A stretch of DNA of 64,000 nt, taken from contig UQJP01000001.1 in NCBI GenBank assembly GCA_900541415.1, forward strand, positions 1 to 64,000, in the 5' to 3' direction. Positions 14,960 to 25,900 of this stretch are shown here, one piece after another. The number at the start of each line of letters is the position of its first letter. Positions within the stretch are counted from its first letter, which is position 1. The translations under genes and the position numbers were made by a program. The notes below the pieces were generated by a model. That model searched no databases. It saw only the letters and a program-made list of their open reading frames with translations, and was not told where the DNA came from. The DNA comes from an uncultured Odoribacter sp. GTDB lineage: Bacteria; Bacteroidota; Bacteroidia; Bacteroidales; Marinifilaceae.

Positions 14960-15673
14960 TTGGAAGTTGTCCGGGCAGTCATATTAAAAAGCATCAACTA
15001 TTCAGAAACACAAAAGATAGTTCATGCCTACACGCGGGAAAAAGGATTTTCCTCGTTTATCACGCCTGCGAACATCTTCAAACGGAAAACCAATGCCGTC
15101 CATCTGATGCAGGTGGTTGAAATCGAATACTTTGAAAGCGAAAAAACCAACCTGCACAAATTAAGGACGATCAACCCCGTTTTGAATACGCCCCATTTGT
15201 ATTTCGATATTTTCAAAATGAATATCGTGCTGCTCTGGGCGGAAATTCTATACCTGATTCTCAAAAACGAGGATAAAAACGAGGACCTTTACGATTATAT
15301 CATCCGTTCGGTAGACTACCTGAACAGTTCGCAAGCCGATGTCGGGAACTTCAACCTTTTCTTTCTTTATCGGTTAGTAACCCCGCTCGGTTTCCGCATC
15401 GACGCAAACAGCTGGCAGGAAGGCTCGGTATTCAACATCAGCGACGGCAGTTTCTACCCTCCCACGGCCTCCATTCCCCATATCTCCGGGCCAAACACAG
15501 CCCGGATTATCCATCTGCTCTGCACCTGCCAGCCGGAAGAGCTGAAAACCATCCCGCTCAACCGCCAAAGCCGGAACATTTTGCTGGATGTCATTCTTCA
15601 CTTTTTCAATCTTCACCTGAATATCGATTTCAACGTAAAAAGTATTCAGGTCATCCGGGAAATCTTCTCTTAA
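14960..15673 (+). CDS. recO: DNA repair protein RecO
   Basis: The 237-residue protein has the RecO N-terminal OB-fold (VVRAVILKSINYSETQKIVHAYTREKGFSSFITP) and helical C-terminal region. RecO loads RecA onto SSB-coated DNA with RecR during gap repair. The start appears to be TTG at 14960; no ATG fits the family's N terminus. The C-terminal Cys-rich zinc motif found in some RecO proteins is not evident, as is usual in Bacteroidota. Confidence 0.9.
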   Translation: MEVVRAVILKSINYSETQKIVHAYTREKGFSSFITPANIFKRKTNAVHLMQVVEIEYFESEKTNLHKLRTINPVLNTPHLYFDIFKMNIVLLWAEILYLILKNEDKNEDLYDYIIRSVDYLNSSQADVGNFNLFFLYRLVTPLGFRIDANSWQEGSVFNISDGSFYPPTASIPHISGPNTARIIHLLCTCQPEELKTIPLNRQSRNILLDVILHFFNLHLNIDFNVKSIQVIREIFS

Positions 15674-15915
15674 AAAACGACTTTCGGAGGCAAGTATCAA
15701 AAAATCACACCTCGCAATAAACTTTTCGGCCAAATAACTGTCTTACTTAAAACAATGCGTGAAAATAATATAAATAATGGCGTATTTTCACGGTCCATAT
15801 TCTAAAATTTTTATAAAAAACAGATATTTGTGTAGAAGCTTAACATCTTTTACTATTTTTATCACATTAATTTAGAGTTACCCTCTTACAAGTGACGTTG
15901 ATATAAAGGCAGTGT
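15674..15915 (+). promoter_or_regulatory. upstream region of the ABC/RND export operon
   Basis: This 242-base AT-rich gap lies before the seven-gene export cluster. GATATTTG near 15823-15830 is one mismatch from the -7 consensus TAnnTTTG, but no -33 element is clear, so the promoter is only presumed. No terminator for recO and no regulator-binding dyad stand out. Confidence 0.3.
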
Positions 15916-16842
15916 ATGAATATTAGTATTAAAAATCTGAACAAGATTTACCCTGACGGGCATCAGGCGCTAAATAATCTGAATCTCGATATTGAACCGG
16001 GAATGTTCGGTTTGCTGGGGCCAAACGGCGCAGGAAAAACATCCCTGATGCGTATTATGACCCTGTTGCAGAACGCTTCTTCGGGAACGATTCTTTTCGA
16101 CGATTACGACATCATGCGCGATCGCAAGGCAATCCGGTCTATTTTAGGCTATCTGCCACAGGATTTCCGTTTTTTCGAAAAACTGAAAACCTGGGAATTT
16201 TTAGATTACGGCGCCGGGCTTGCCGGAATTAAGGGAACCCGGAAAAGATCCGAGGTCGTGGACGAAATGCTGCGGAAAGTCGGATTATTTGAAGTGCGTG
16301 ACCGCTGGGCGAACCGTTTATCCGGCGGTATGAAACGTCGTTTAGGCATTGCACAGGCTATTATCGGGAATCCCAAAGTGATTATCGTAGACGAGCCTAC
16401 AACCGGACTCGACCCCGAAGAACGTATCCGTTTCCGGAACATATTGTCGGAAGTCAGCGATAAAGATGTGATTATTATTCTTTCCACCCATATCGTAGGA
16501 GACATTTCCAGTACCTGTAAAAAATTGGCCCTGCTCAACAAAGGGCAATTAAAATTCGAAGGATCGCCGGACGATATGATCGAATTAGCCAAAGGGAAAG
16601 TATGGGAAATATTTGTTACCAATACTGAATTACAGGAAATAAAAGAGAAATATCCGATTATTTCAACCATTCCTTCGGACGGAGGCTGGGAAATCCAGGT
16701 CGTTGCAGAAGGGCTGGACGATTACAGCGGAAAACCCGTCATGCCGAATATCGAGCATGCTTACGTGTATTTCATGGACTACCTGCTGAAAGATAAGATG
16801 GACATGTATAGTGAAAAAATCGGAGGCGACCTGTTCCAATAA
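15916..16842 (+). CDS. ABC transporter ATP-binding protein
   Basis: A 308-residue stand-alone nucleotide-binding subunit that energises an ABC-2 type transporter at the inner membrane. It has the A-loop Tyr in NLNKIYPDG (residue 12), Walker A GPNGAGKT (35-42), Q-loop YLPQDFR, signature LSGGMKRR, Walker B IIVDEPTTGLD and the switch His in STHIV. The C-terminal 80 residues form a beta extension seen in many export-type ATPases. Its partner is very likely the permease fused to an M1-like domain, starting 43 bases downstream. It closely resembles the ATPase part of the later RND-ABC fusion (GMFGLLGPNGAGKT, RIRFRN, STHI shared), suggesting duplication. Confidence 0.93.
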   Translation: MNISIKNLNKIYPDGHQALNNLNLDIEPGMFGLLGPNGAGKTSLMRIMTLLQNASSGTILFDDYDIMRDRKAIRSILGYLPQDFRFFEKLKTWEFLDYGAGLAGIKGTRKRSEVVDEMLRKVGLFEVRDRWANRLSGGMKRRLGIAQAIIGNPKVIIVDEPTTGLDPEERIRFRNILSEVSDKDVIIILSTHIVGDISSTCKKLALLNKGQLKFEGSPDDMIELAKGKVWEIFVTNTELQEIKEKYPIISTIPSDGGWEIQVVAEGLDDYSGKPVMPNIEHAYVYFMDYLLKDKMDMYSEKIGGDLFQ

Positions 16843-16885
16843 ACAGGAAAACCCAATTTATTAACAGACTGGCAAAATTAATCCT

Positions 16886-19800
16886 ATGAATCTACATAAC
16901 ATCGGTGTCATTTCGCGTTATGAAGTCAAACTGCTGAGAAGAAGTTGGCTATTCCGTATCTTCGCGATACTGGCACTGCTCGGTATCACCCTGACAATCC
17001 TGGTACAACAAACCCGGATTCTCAATCAATACGGCTACACCTGGAACAAGATGGCCCTATCTTCTCAGATGCCGTATCTTTGTATTTATTTTTACAACAT
17101 TGTACAATCGATTATCGTCATCTTCCTGTCCGGGAGTTTCCTGAAAAGGGATAAAAAACTGGATACGGCCGAGGTGATCTACGTGCGCCCCATGAGCAAC
17201 GCCGACTATATTATCGGTAAAACCTGGGGAGTTTTGCGGGTATTCCTGACGCTAAACATCGTGATGCTCCTGATCACCGCATTTTTGAACATATTCGTCA
17301 ATCAATCTCCATTCAGTGCATTTCCTTATATTTTTTACCTGCTAACGATTTCAGTCCCTTCGCTGATTTTTGTGCTGGGCTTATCGTTCACCCTCACCTG
17401 TCTGCTCAAAAACCAGGCTGTCACGCTCATCGTGATGTTAGGGATCATCGGGGTCACCTTCTTCTATTTGGATAGCACCCTGAACGGTGTGTTCGACTTT
17501 TTCGGCATCAATATCCCTGCCATCTTCTCGGATGCGGTGGGACATCCCAATATATGGTTGTTCTTATTGCAACGCACGATATTCTTCCTGGCAGGAATCG
17601 GTTTCATCAGCTTTACCATCGCTTTGGTAAAACGTCTGCCTCACCGCCCCTGGAAAGTGATTATCGTCAATATCATCGGCAGTATCTTTTTACTGGCAGG
17701 TTGCACCGCCGGACTGCTGTATGTGATGCACTTCCGGCATATCGACAAGGTGCGCGACCAATACATCGCCACCTTCAATGCCTATTCCTCACAGGGTAAA
17801 GTGCACATCCTCAGCGACAGCATCACCATCGAGCCGCAGGGACGGCAACTTACGGCAGAAAGTGCCTTGAAAATCATCAACCACCAGTCGGTGAAACTCG
17901 ATACGATTATCTTTTACCTGAATCCTTCACTAAAAGTGACCTCCATCGAGAGCAACGGCTCTCCCCTGTCTTACACCCAAGACAGGCAGGTCGTTCTCGT
18001 AAATAAAAGCATTGCACCGAAAGAAGAAATTGCCCTGAACATAAAATACCAGGGCAGCATCGATGAAACGATCTGTTACACGGATGTGGAAAAAGAAACT
18101 TTCTTCGACCAGAAAAGCCCGGAACAGTATTTCAATTATGGAAAGCGGTATGCTTACCTCGAAGACAAATACCTCATGCTGACTCCCGAATGCCTGTGGT
18201 ATCCCGTGAGCCTTCCGCCTGTTAATCCCCAGTCGCCGTATAATATCGGGAAAAATTTCACCGACTATACGCTGACCGTGCTCTACTCCGGAAACGGAAT
18301 GGTTTTATCCCAGGGGAAAGACACGATAACCGACGGCAAAATCACGTTTATCAACCCGACCCCTTTAACAGGAATCAGCCTGACCATCGGCGATTATGAG
18401 AAAAAATCGGTAATTGCGGATTCCACCAATTTTGAAGTATACTATTTCAGGGGGCATGATTTCTGGATTGAGGCGTTTTCAGAACTAACTGACACAATTC
18501 CGGTGTTGTTACAGGAGAAAAAAGAGGATTTAGAAAGAAACAACGGACGGGATTACCCGTTCTCGAAAATCGTTTTGGCTGAAACACCCATATCTTTTGC
18601 CACTTATATCCGAAACTGGAAAGGCTATTCGGAATTTGTCCAGCCGGAAATCGTCTTTATGCCTGAACGATTGGCAACCATCAATTTCGATTTCAAGGCG
18701 GTGAAGAAACAAATAGAAACCTGGAGAAACCCGAACGAAGCCAGCAGAACCGAAGAAGAAAAACAAGCACAGGTGTTGGATTGGTTCCTTTGGCGGATTC
18801 GGGAAGAAAAAACCGTGGAAGACGGCAACTGGAACAACCAGGTGGTCAATAAACGATACATCAACCCGATGTTCTTCGATTATGTGAACTATATCCGTTC
18901 CGAAGATTACCCCATTCTCGACCTGGCGGTGAATCTGATGCAGACCAGTTCCACCGAAATGCGTAACTGGGGCAATGTGATCAACGACAAGCAAAGGGCA
19001 AACCTCTATCTGGAAACTAAAAGTTTTCAGCAGGCAGCCAAAGACCCGGAACTAAAACCTGTGATCTTCTATGAAATGCTCAAACTGAAAAGCAATGTCA
19101 TGAAGAACTACATATTCTCTTTAGTGCCGGAAGAAGAATTTAATATGTTCCTGAAAGAATTTTCGCTCCGGCATCAGTTCATGGAGGTTCCTTTTGAGGA
19201 TTTAGCCGACGCCATTGAAGAAGAATTCGACATTAACCTTTCGGACTTTATTTATAAATGGTATACGGAAGACCATTCTCCCACCGTTTATATCCAAAAT
19301 GCGGATGCCAATCAGGTAGTGGTAGAGGACATCACCCGCTATCAGGTGAAATTCAAAGTGAATAATCCCGCCGATGTGGATGCCATTATCACCGCACAAA
19401 TGCAATCCGGAGGCGGAGGAGGTGGCCGGCGAGGCGGAGGCGGAAGCAACCAGGATCTTCCTTACAACTATGTGATTCCGGCAGGTACTGCACAGGAAAT
19501 CAAGATCATTGTGGACGACCGTCCGGCAAATTTGGCGATAAACACCAATATCTCCCACAATCTGCCGACACTGTATACGTTCAATTTCTCTAAAATCACG
19601 ACAACCACAACAGATACGACCAGCGGGATGTTCCCCGCCAATCCGGAAGATTTCAAGCCGAACCCCAACGAAATCATCGTGGACAATGAAGACCCCGGTT
19701 TCCGTATCGTAATGGCAAATACACGGACGAAATTAAAAGACCTCTTCAAAAAAGAAGAAAAAGACAAATACCAGAATTTTTATCCCTGGTGGGTTCCGTC

Positions 19801-20200
19801 GAAATGGACAGCCATTGCAGGCGATTTCTGTTACGGAGAAACCATTAATTCTGCCGTCTGCAAAAGAAACGGAAGTGGTGTGAATTATGTGGAATGGTCG
19901 GCGGAAATACCCAGAGACGGATATTATGAAGTGTCTATCTGGAATCCCAAACAGCAATCATTCCACTTTGGAGGAGGCAGACGGCGCAACAACCGCGAGG
20001 AAAGAAACCAGACTTATAACCTCCTGTTCGGGGCTGAAAAAGAGAATATCACCTTAGACCTGTTGCAGGAAGACGCAGGATGGATCAGCGTCGGTAATTT
20101 CTACATCCCCAAAGGCACGGCAAAAATCACGCTGACAGATAAAGTTTCAGGCAACTATGTCATCGCAGACGCTGTTAAATTCACATTGACCAATAATTGA
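16886..20200 (+). CDS. ABC-2 permease fused to a degenerate M1-peptidase-like domain and a golvesin-like domain
   Basis: This 1104-residue protein combines three parts. Residues 1-275 carry about seven membrane helices of an ABC-2 permease. Residues about 300-800 resemble the M1 aminopeptidase fold (N-terminal beta saddle with YLNPSLKVTSIES, then YAYLEDKYLMLTPECLWYP), as in annotated ABC permease/M1 fusions, but no HExxH zinc motif was found, so it is probably not catalytic. A glycine-arginine linker (841-855) leads to a beta region and a C-terminal domain (about 955-1104; WVPSKWTAIAGDFCYGE, YEVSIWNP, GNYVIADAVKF) resembling golvesin/Xly carbohydrate-binding domains. The ectodomain would sit in the periplasm and may bind substrate or the TolC/adaptor partners encoded next. 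Confidence 0.8.
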   Translation: MNLHNIGVISRYEVKLLRRSWLFRIFAILALLGITLTILVQQTRILNQYGYTWNKMALSSQMPYLCIYFYNIVQSIIVIFLSGSFLKRDKKLDTAEVIYVRPMSNADYIIGKTWGVLRVFLTLNIVMLLITAFLNIFVNQSPFSAFPYIFYLLTISVPSLIFVLGLSFTLTCLLKNQAVTLIVMLGIIGVTFFYLDSTLNGVFDFFGINIPAIFSDAVGHPNIWLFLLQRTIFFLAGIGFISFTIALVKRLPHRPWKVIIVNIIGSIFLLAGCTAGLLYVMHFRHIDKVRDQYIATFNAYSSQGKVHILSDSITIEPQGRQLTAESALKIINHQSVKLDTIIFYLNPSLKVTSIESNGSPLSYTQDRQVVLVNKSIAPKEEIALNIKYQGSIDETICYTDVEKETFFDQKSPEQYFNYGKRYAYLEDKYLMLTPECLWYPVSLPPVNPQSPYNIGKNFTDYTLTVLYSGNGMVLSQGKDTITDGKITFINPTPLTGISLTIGDYEKKSVIADSTNFEVYYFRGHDFWIEAFSELTDTIPVLLQEKKEDLERNNGRDYPFSKIVLAETPISFATYIRNWKGYSEFVQPEIVFMPERLATINFDFKAVKKQIETWRNPNEASRTEEEKQAQVLDWFLWRIREEKTVEDGNWNNQVVNKRYINPMFFDYVNYIRSEDYPILDLAVNLMQTSSTEMRNWGNVINDKQRANLYLETKSFQQAAKDPELKPVIFYEMLKLKSNVMKNYIFSLVPEEEFNMFLKEFSLRHQFMEVPFEDLADAIEEEFDINLSDFIYKWYTEDHSPTVYIQNADANQVVVEDITRYQVKFKVNNPADVDAIITAQMQSGGGGGGRRGGGGSNQDLPYNYVIPAGTAQEIKIIVDDRPANLAINTNISHNLPTLYTFNFSKITTTTTDTTSGMFPANPEDFKPNPNEIIVDNEDPGFRIVMANTRTKLKDLFKKEEKDKYQNFYPWWVPSKWTAIAGDFCYGETINSAVCKRNGSGVNYVEWSAEIPRDGYYEVSIWNPKQQSFHFGGGRRRNNREERNQTYNLLFGAEKENITLDLLQEDAGWISVGNFYIPKGTAKITLTDKVSGNYVIADAVKFTLTNN

Positions 20201-20236
20201 AAATAAATATTTAAAATAACCGTAAATATAAAAAGT

Positions 20237-21712
20237 ATGTTGAAACGAATACTGATGCTCACCGTTCTGCTTATTTCCGGAATTGCCCACGGTATTGCAC
20301 AAGAAGTCCTGACACTGGAAAAAGCGTTGGAGATCGCTTTTCAGAATAGTCCCAGTCTGGTTCAAAGTAAAATCAGTCTGGAACGAAGCCAATTAAACCT
20401 GAAGGCACAGGAAGCTTCGTTAAAATCCCAGTTTTCATTGAGCGTAAACCCGTTCAGTTACTCCCGTCAGAACAGCTATGACGATTTTAACAGCCAGTGG
20501 TATATCAACCAAAATATGAGTTCATCCGCCAGTCTGGGAATCACGCAGCCGATCAAATGGACAGACGGAACTGTTTCTTTGATAAACGATTTCTCCTGGC
20601 AGGATGCCTCCAACAAAACATCGGGAAAAACGAACACCACTTTTAAACATAACTTGTCATTACGGTTAAGCCAGCCCATTTTCACCTACAACCAAACGAA
20701 AATGCAGCTGAAAGAATTGGTGTATGCCCTGGAAAATGCCCAGATAAGCTATGCTCTAAAACAACTCAATATTGAAAAAAGCGTAACCGACCAATTTTAT
20801 AGCGTATATCAACGCCAGAAAGACCTGTCGATCGCCCGGGACGAGTATCAGAACCAAAAGCAAAACTACGATATTATCAAAAATAAAGTAGAAGCCGGAC
20901 TGGTGGCCAAAGAAGAACTTTACCAAGCCGAAGTGAATCTGGCGAGCAGTGAATCTACGGTATATTCTCAGGAAATCAGTTATGAAAATGCGAAGGATAA
21001 TTTCAAACTGCTGTTAGGCATATCGCTTGACGAGGATATTTCCGTTGTTCCTAACACAGACATTGTTCCCATAAAAGTGGATGCACTCGAGGCCGTTAAA
21101 TACGCCCTCGACCAACGTATGGAAATCCGTCAGCAGGAAATCACGCTGGAACAAGACCAGTTCAGTATCATCAGGGCTAAAGCGACCAATGAATTCAAAG
21201 GAAGCATCAGTGCCAACGTAGGAATGAACGCTTTCGATAGCAACGTTAAAAACGTATACGACAAACCCACCGATAACGAGCAAATTGGAATATCGCTGAG
21301 CATTCCGATCTTCGACTGGGGTGCCAGAAAAGCAAAAGTGAAATCGGCCGTGTTGGCACATGAATCCAACCAGATCAGCTTCGAAGAAGAAAAGAAACAG
21401 ATCATTTTGGATGTTCGCAGCATCTGCCGGAATCTGCCCACCCTGCTCAGCCAGATCGAAATCAAACAGAAAAGTATAGAAAATGCCGAACGTTCCTATG
21501 AGATCAATCTGGAAAAATACCGGAACGGTAACCTCACCGGTATGGAATTACAACAATACCAAACACAGCTTACTTCGGCCAAACAAAGCTATACGAATGC
21601 CATTATCAATTATAAACAGGAATTGTTAAACCTGAAAATCCAAACCTTGTGGGATTTTGAAAACAACAGGAGTTATTTGCCTGCGGACCTTTTAAAAAGG
21701 ACACAACAATAA
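20237..21712 (+). CDS. TolC family outer-membrane efflux protein
   Basis: The 491-residue protein has a signal peptide (MLKRILMLTVLLISGIAHGI, then AQ) and two repeats of the TolC fold: LTLEKALEIAFQNSPSLVQSK opens the first, and DQRMEIRQQEITLEQDQFSI begins the second around residue 290. Long amphipathic coiled coils (for example residues 190-240 and 385-470) match the periplasmic tunnel. A trimer would form the outer-membrane exit duct for the RND and/or ABC pumps of this cluster. It lies 36 bases after the permease gene and 53 before the adaptor. Confidence 0.93.
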   Translation: MLKRILMLTVLLISGIAHGIAQEVLTLEKALEIAFQNSPSLVQSKISLERSQLNLKAQEASLKSQFSLSVNPFSYSRQNSYDDFNSQWYINQNMSSSASLGITQPIKWTDGTVSLINDFSWQDASNKTSGKTNTTFKHNLSLRLSQPIFTYNQTKMQLKELVYALENAQISYALKQLNIEKSVTDQFYSVYQRQKDLSIARDEYQNQKQNYDIIKNKVEAGLVAKEELYQAEVNLASSESTVYSQEISYENAKDNFKLLLGISLDEDISVVPNTDIVPIKVDALEAVKYALDQRMEIRQQEITLEQDQFSIIRAKATNEFKGSISANVGMNAFDSNVKNVYDKPTDNEQIGISLSIPIFDWGARKAKVKSAVLAHESNQISFEEEKKQIILDVRSICRNLPTLLSQIEIKQKSIENAERSYEINLEKYRNGNLTGMELQQYQTQLTSAKQSYTNAIINYKQELLNLKIQTLWDFENNRSYLPADLLKRTQQ

Positions 21713-21765
21713 AAAGAAATATTTGGGAGTGAAATCATATATCAAACAAAAAGAAAGAGAATACC

Positions 21766-22824
21766 ATGAATAATTATCTGAAGATTATCGGAGCCATTTC
21801 GTTGGGACTTACGTTATTTTCCTGCAATAACAACCGGAATAATTCTGTATCTGACTCAACAACTCCGGTGTGGGTTGAGGATGTTAAACTACGTAACATC
21901 GAAGAATACATCACCACGACAGGTACGGCAAAAGCTGCCAAAACCATTGAACTGAAATCGGAAACCACCGGAAATTATATCTTACAAAAGAATCCGAAAA
22001 CAGGACGTCCCTATCAATTGGGCGATATTGTAGAAGAAGGGGCTGTCATTATCCGTCTGGATAATCAGGAATACATCAATAATGTGCAGTTGGAAAGTAA
22101 AAAACTCCAAATCCAGATCACCGAAAAAGAATGGGAAGGACAAAAAACATTGTATGAAAAAGGTGGAGCCACCCAAAAAGATGTGAACAATGCCGAAAAC
22201 TCATACATCAACGCTAAACTGGCGTTAGAAAATGCTTATATCACTTTAGACAAAATGAACGTCAAAGCTCCGTTCAAAGGAGCTATCGTCAATCTGCCTT
22301 ATTTCACGCCGGGTGTGCAAGTGTCTTCCGGTGAAACGATGGTCGGCCTGATGGATTATAGTAAAATGTATGTAGAAACCCAATTCCCCGAAAACACTCT
22401 GCCTAAACTGCAAGTAGGGCAAAACGTACATATCACTAACTACAACATTAAGTCCGACACCTTGAAAGGTATTCTCGCTCAGCTTTCTCCGGCCATCAAC
22501 GAGGAAACACGTACTTTCTCCGGTTATATCGAAATCGACAATCCGGCCTTGAAACTGCGTCCGGGAATGTTCGCCAAAGCCGACATTGTCACCGTACGTA
22601 AAGACTCGGTTCTTTCCATTCCGAAAGATATTATCAAAAATCGCCGGGGAGGGAAGATCGTTTACACCGTAGACCGCACCAGTGCAGAAGAAAAGACCAT
22701 CCAAACCGGAATCAGCGACGATAAATACATCGAAGTGGAGAAAGGATTGACAAAAGACGACAAAGTGGTGGTGAAAGGCTACGAATGGCTGCGCAACCGG
22801 AGCAAAGTGAAAGTCATGAAATAA
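21766..22824 (+). CDS. RND efflux periplasmic adaptor (HlyD/MFP) lipoprotein
   Basis: This 352-residue membrane-fusion protein has a lipoprotein signal (ISLGLTLFSC, Cys about residue 20). Domains follow the usual order: lipoyl half-motif (QLGDIVEEGAVIIRLDNQEY, about 86-105), a short alpha-hairpin (110-165), second lipoyl half (MNVKAPFKGAIVNL), beta-barrel (about 180-275, LKLRPGMFAKADIV) and membrane-proximal domain to the end. It would bridge the TolC channel and the inner-membrane pump. In this cluster it could serve either RND protein or the ABC permeases. Confidence 0.92.
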   Translation: MNNYLKIIGAISLGLTLFSCNNNRNNSVSDSTTPVWVEDVKLRNIEEYITTTGTAKAAKTIELKSETTGNYILQKNPKTGRPYQLGDIVEEGAVIIRLDNQEYINNVQLESKKLQIQITEKEWEGQKTLYEKGGATQKDVNNAENSYINAKLALENAYITLDKMNVKAPFKGAIVNLPYFTPGVQVSSGETMVGLMDYSKMYVETQFPENTLPKLQVGQNVHITNYNIKSDTLKGILAQLSPAINEETRTFSGYIEIDNPALKLRPGMFAKADIVTVRKDSVLSIPKDIIKNRRGGKIVYTVDRTSAEEKTIQTGISDDKYIEVEKGLTKDDKVVVKGYEWLRNRSKVKVMK

Positions 22825-22850
22825 TGTACAAGTGTACTCATTCCACGTAC

Positions 22851-22880
22851 CGGAACTTAGGGAGCACTTCTCAAGTTCCG
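22851..22880 (+). other. hairpin between the adaptor and RND genes
   Basis: CGGAACTT (22851-22858) pairs perfectly with AAGTTCCG (22873-22880) around a 14-base loop in the 111-base gap. No T-run follows, so it may tune mRNA stability or relative expression within the operon. Confidence 0.4.
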
Positions 22881-22935
22881 CCTGGACTTTTATCGTTTGC
22901 ACATTTGCACATTTTCAAATTTCGAAAGTAAAATC

Positions 22936-25900
22936 ATGAATGGTATAACAAAATTCGCAGTTAAATATCCCGTCAGCGTCTTAATGATAACGCTCGGTGT
23001 GTGCCTGCTGGGTATGATTTCCTATAACAAATTAGGAACAGACTTATTCCCGGACTTGAAAAATCCGGCACTCTATATCAACCTCGAGGCAGGGGAACGT
23101 CCGCCTGAAGAAATTGAAAAACAATTCGTTCAGCAGATCGAATCTATGGCTGCCCGCCAGGAAGGCGTTAAAAACGTCAGCAGCAGCAGCTATGTAGGTA
23201 GTGCTAAAATCACCGTGGAATACGACTGGGATCAGGATATGGACGCCGCTTTCCTCGATTTACAGCGGAGCATGTCGCAAATTGCCCAAAACACGGACAT
23301 CACCTCGCTCGACGTTTCCCGGTATGATGCCAACGCCACGCCCATCATGGTCATCACCATGGAGCATAGCGAAATCAAGGACATGAACGAACTACGCAAA
23401 ATAGCGGAAAACTATATGCGCAGCGAATTCGTTCGCCTCGATGGAGTGGCAGACATTCAGCTGAACGGTCAGGAAGAAGCCTATATCGAGATCAAAACGA
23501 ATTCTTACATGTTGGATGCCTTCAATCTGACGGCAGAAACAATCGCTTCTAAGATTGAAAGCATGAACCGGAACGTATCGGGCGGATCGATTGTGAACGA
23601 CGATATTCAATACACGGTCAAAGGGGTAAACCTGATTAAGAACGTAGACGATATTGGCAACATTATCGTGGCGTTCAAAAATCCAACCTCAAGCAGTTCC
23701 GGCTCAACCACGAGCAGCACGATAAAAGCTCCGGTTTACCTGAGCGACGTGGCCGAGATCAGCCTGAGAAACAGAGATCCTAAAAATCTGGCACGTTTCA
23801 ATGGTGACCGCGTACTCAGCATCAGCATTTATAAAGAAAACAAATACAACACGGTGAAAGCCGTTGAAAACATCCTGGCAAAACTGGACGACCTGAAAAA
23901 GAGTATGCCGGGCTATGACTTCAACGTAATCAGTAACCAGGGCGACTTTATCGGAGCTTCTATCGGCGAGGTAAAAGATTCTGCCGTGATGGGTATCCTA
24001 CTGGCGATGGTGGTACTCTATGTATTTTTACGGCGTATCAACACCACGCTCATTGTCAGCGTGTCGATACCTGTTTCAATCATCGCAACGTTCAACCTTA
24101 TGTATTTCAACGGGTTGTCAATCAACATCATGACCTTGGGAGGACTGGCGCTGGGAGCGGGTATGTTGATCGACAATGCGATTGTGGTCATGGAAAACAT
24201 TTACCGAAACCTTGAAAACGGGCTATCCCCCAAAGAAGCAGCAATCAAGGGTGCTTCGGAAGTTTCGGGAGCGATCACCTCATCCACCCTGACCACCATT
24301 GTCGTATTCCTACCCATCGTATACATTCAGGGTGCTGCCGGAGAGTTATTCAAGGAACAGGCATGGACGGTGTCGTTTTCCCTGTTATCCTCCCTGTTCG
24401 TGGCCATCCTGCTTATCCCGATGCTCGCAGCCCGTTATGTAAAAACACCGAAGAAAAACGAAGCCTCTATCCAAATCAAAGGTTATGGAAAATTAGTCGG
24501 GAAATTACTGAAACACCGCTATCTTGTTATCGGGATCGCCCTGATCGTCATGGTAGGCAGTTATATGTTATTGCCCCTGATCGACAAAGAATTTATGCCC
24601 AAGGCCGAATCGAAAGAGTTTTCAATTTTCATGACTTTAGAGCCCGGAACGAAATTGCAAAGCACCGATCAGGCCGCCGCTACCATTGAAGACCTGGTAA
24701 AAGAATACGGAGGCGACAACATCGAATGGATATACACCCAGGTGGGTCCTTCCAGCAACGACAATCAAAGCAGCGAAGGATCGCCGGAAGAAGAAAATCA
24801 GGCAGAGATTAAGGTGAAACTGAACAAAGACGCTAAAATCGATGCGGATTTCCTGATTGCCAATTTAAGCCATAATTATTCCCTGCCCGACGGAATCGAC
24901 ATTTCATTTGAAAAAGAACAATCGGCCCTGCAAAGCATCTTAGGGACGGAAGGCGCTCCGGTGATCGTCGAGATCAAAGGAGAAGAAATCGCCCTTATTG
25001 AAGAATTGTCGGACGAAATCAAAGAACGGTTATCCTCGGTGAAGGGAATCTATGACGTTAAAACTTCGATGGAAAAAGGAGCTCCCGAAGTGAATATCGC
25101 TATCGACCGCCTGAAAAGCGGAATCTACGGGGTAGATATTACTTCCGTGGCCAGCCAGGTGAAAGAAAAGCTGAACGGTAAAACTGCCGGAAGCTACGAA
25201 ACCGAAGGCGAACCGATCGACATCGAAATCAAGGTACCTGAAATTGCTCTGGAGGACTTACACAATCTGGAAATTACCCAGGGAGATAAGAAATACCGTC
25301 TGGGAGAAATCGCAGAAGTATCGATTACCGCCGTACCGAAAGAAATATCCCGGAACAACCAAAACCGGATCGGCCGGGTAACGGCTATGCTCGAAAAAGA
25401 CTACACCTTAGGAAGTGTAGCCCCGGCGATCAACGCCCAATTAAAAGAAGTGCAATTCCCGGCCAAATATTCAGCCAAAATCACGGGAGAAGAAGAAAAA
25501 CGGGCAGAATCTTTCAACGGATTGTCTTTCGCCCTGATCTTATCCATCATTTTGGTTTATATGGTTATGGCTTCACAGTTCGAATCGTTGCGGCATCCGT
25601 TCACCATTTTACTGACGATCCCTCTGGCAGGTGTGGGCTGCATCTATGCTTTCCTGCTGGCAGGAGCCACCCTGAACATGATGGCATTTATCGGTATCAT
25701 CATGCTGGCAGGTATTGCCGTGAATAACTCCATCTTGCTGGTAGATGCCACAAACAAGCTCAAGGAATCGGGGCTGTCGCTTAACGAAGCGTTAATGGGC
25801 GCGGCTCAGCAGCGTATCCGTCCGATTATCATGACCAGTTTGACCACAATCCTGGCGTTACTCCCGATGTGCTTCGGTTTCGGTGAAGGGGCTTCCCTCC

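Noticed and set aside
16886..20200. Active M1 aminopeptidase
   Set aside because: No HExxH motif was found in the peptidase-like region.
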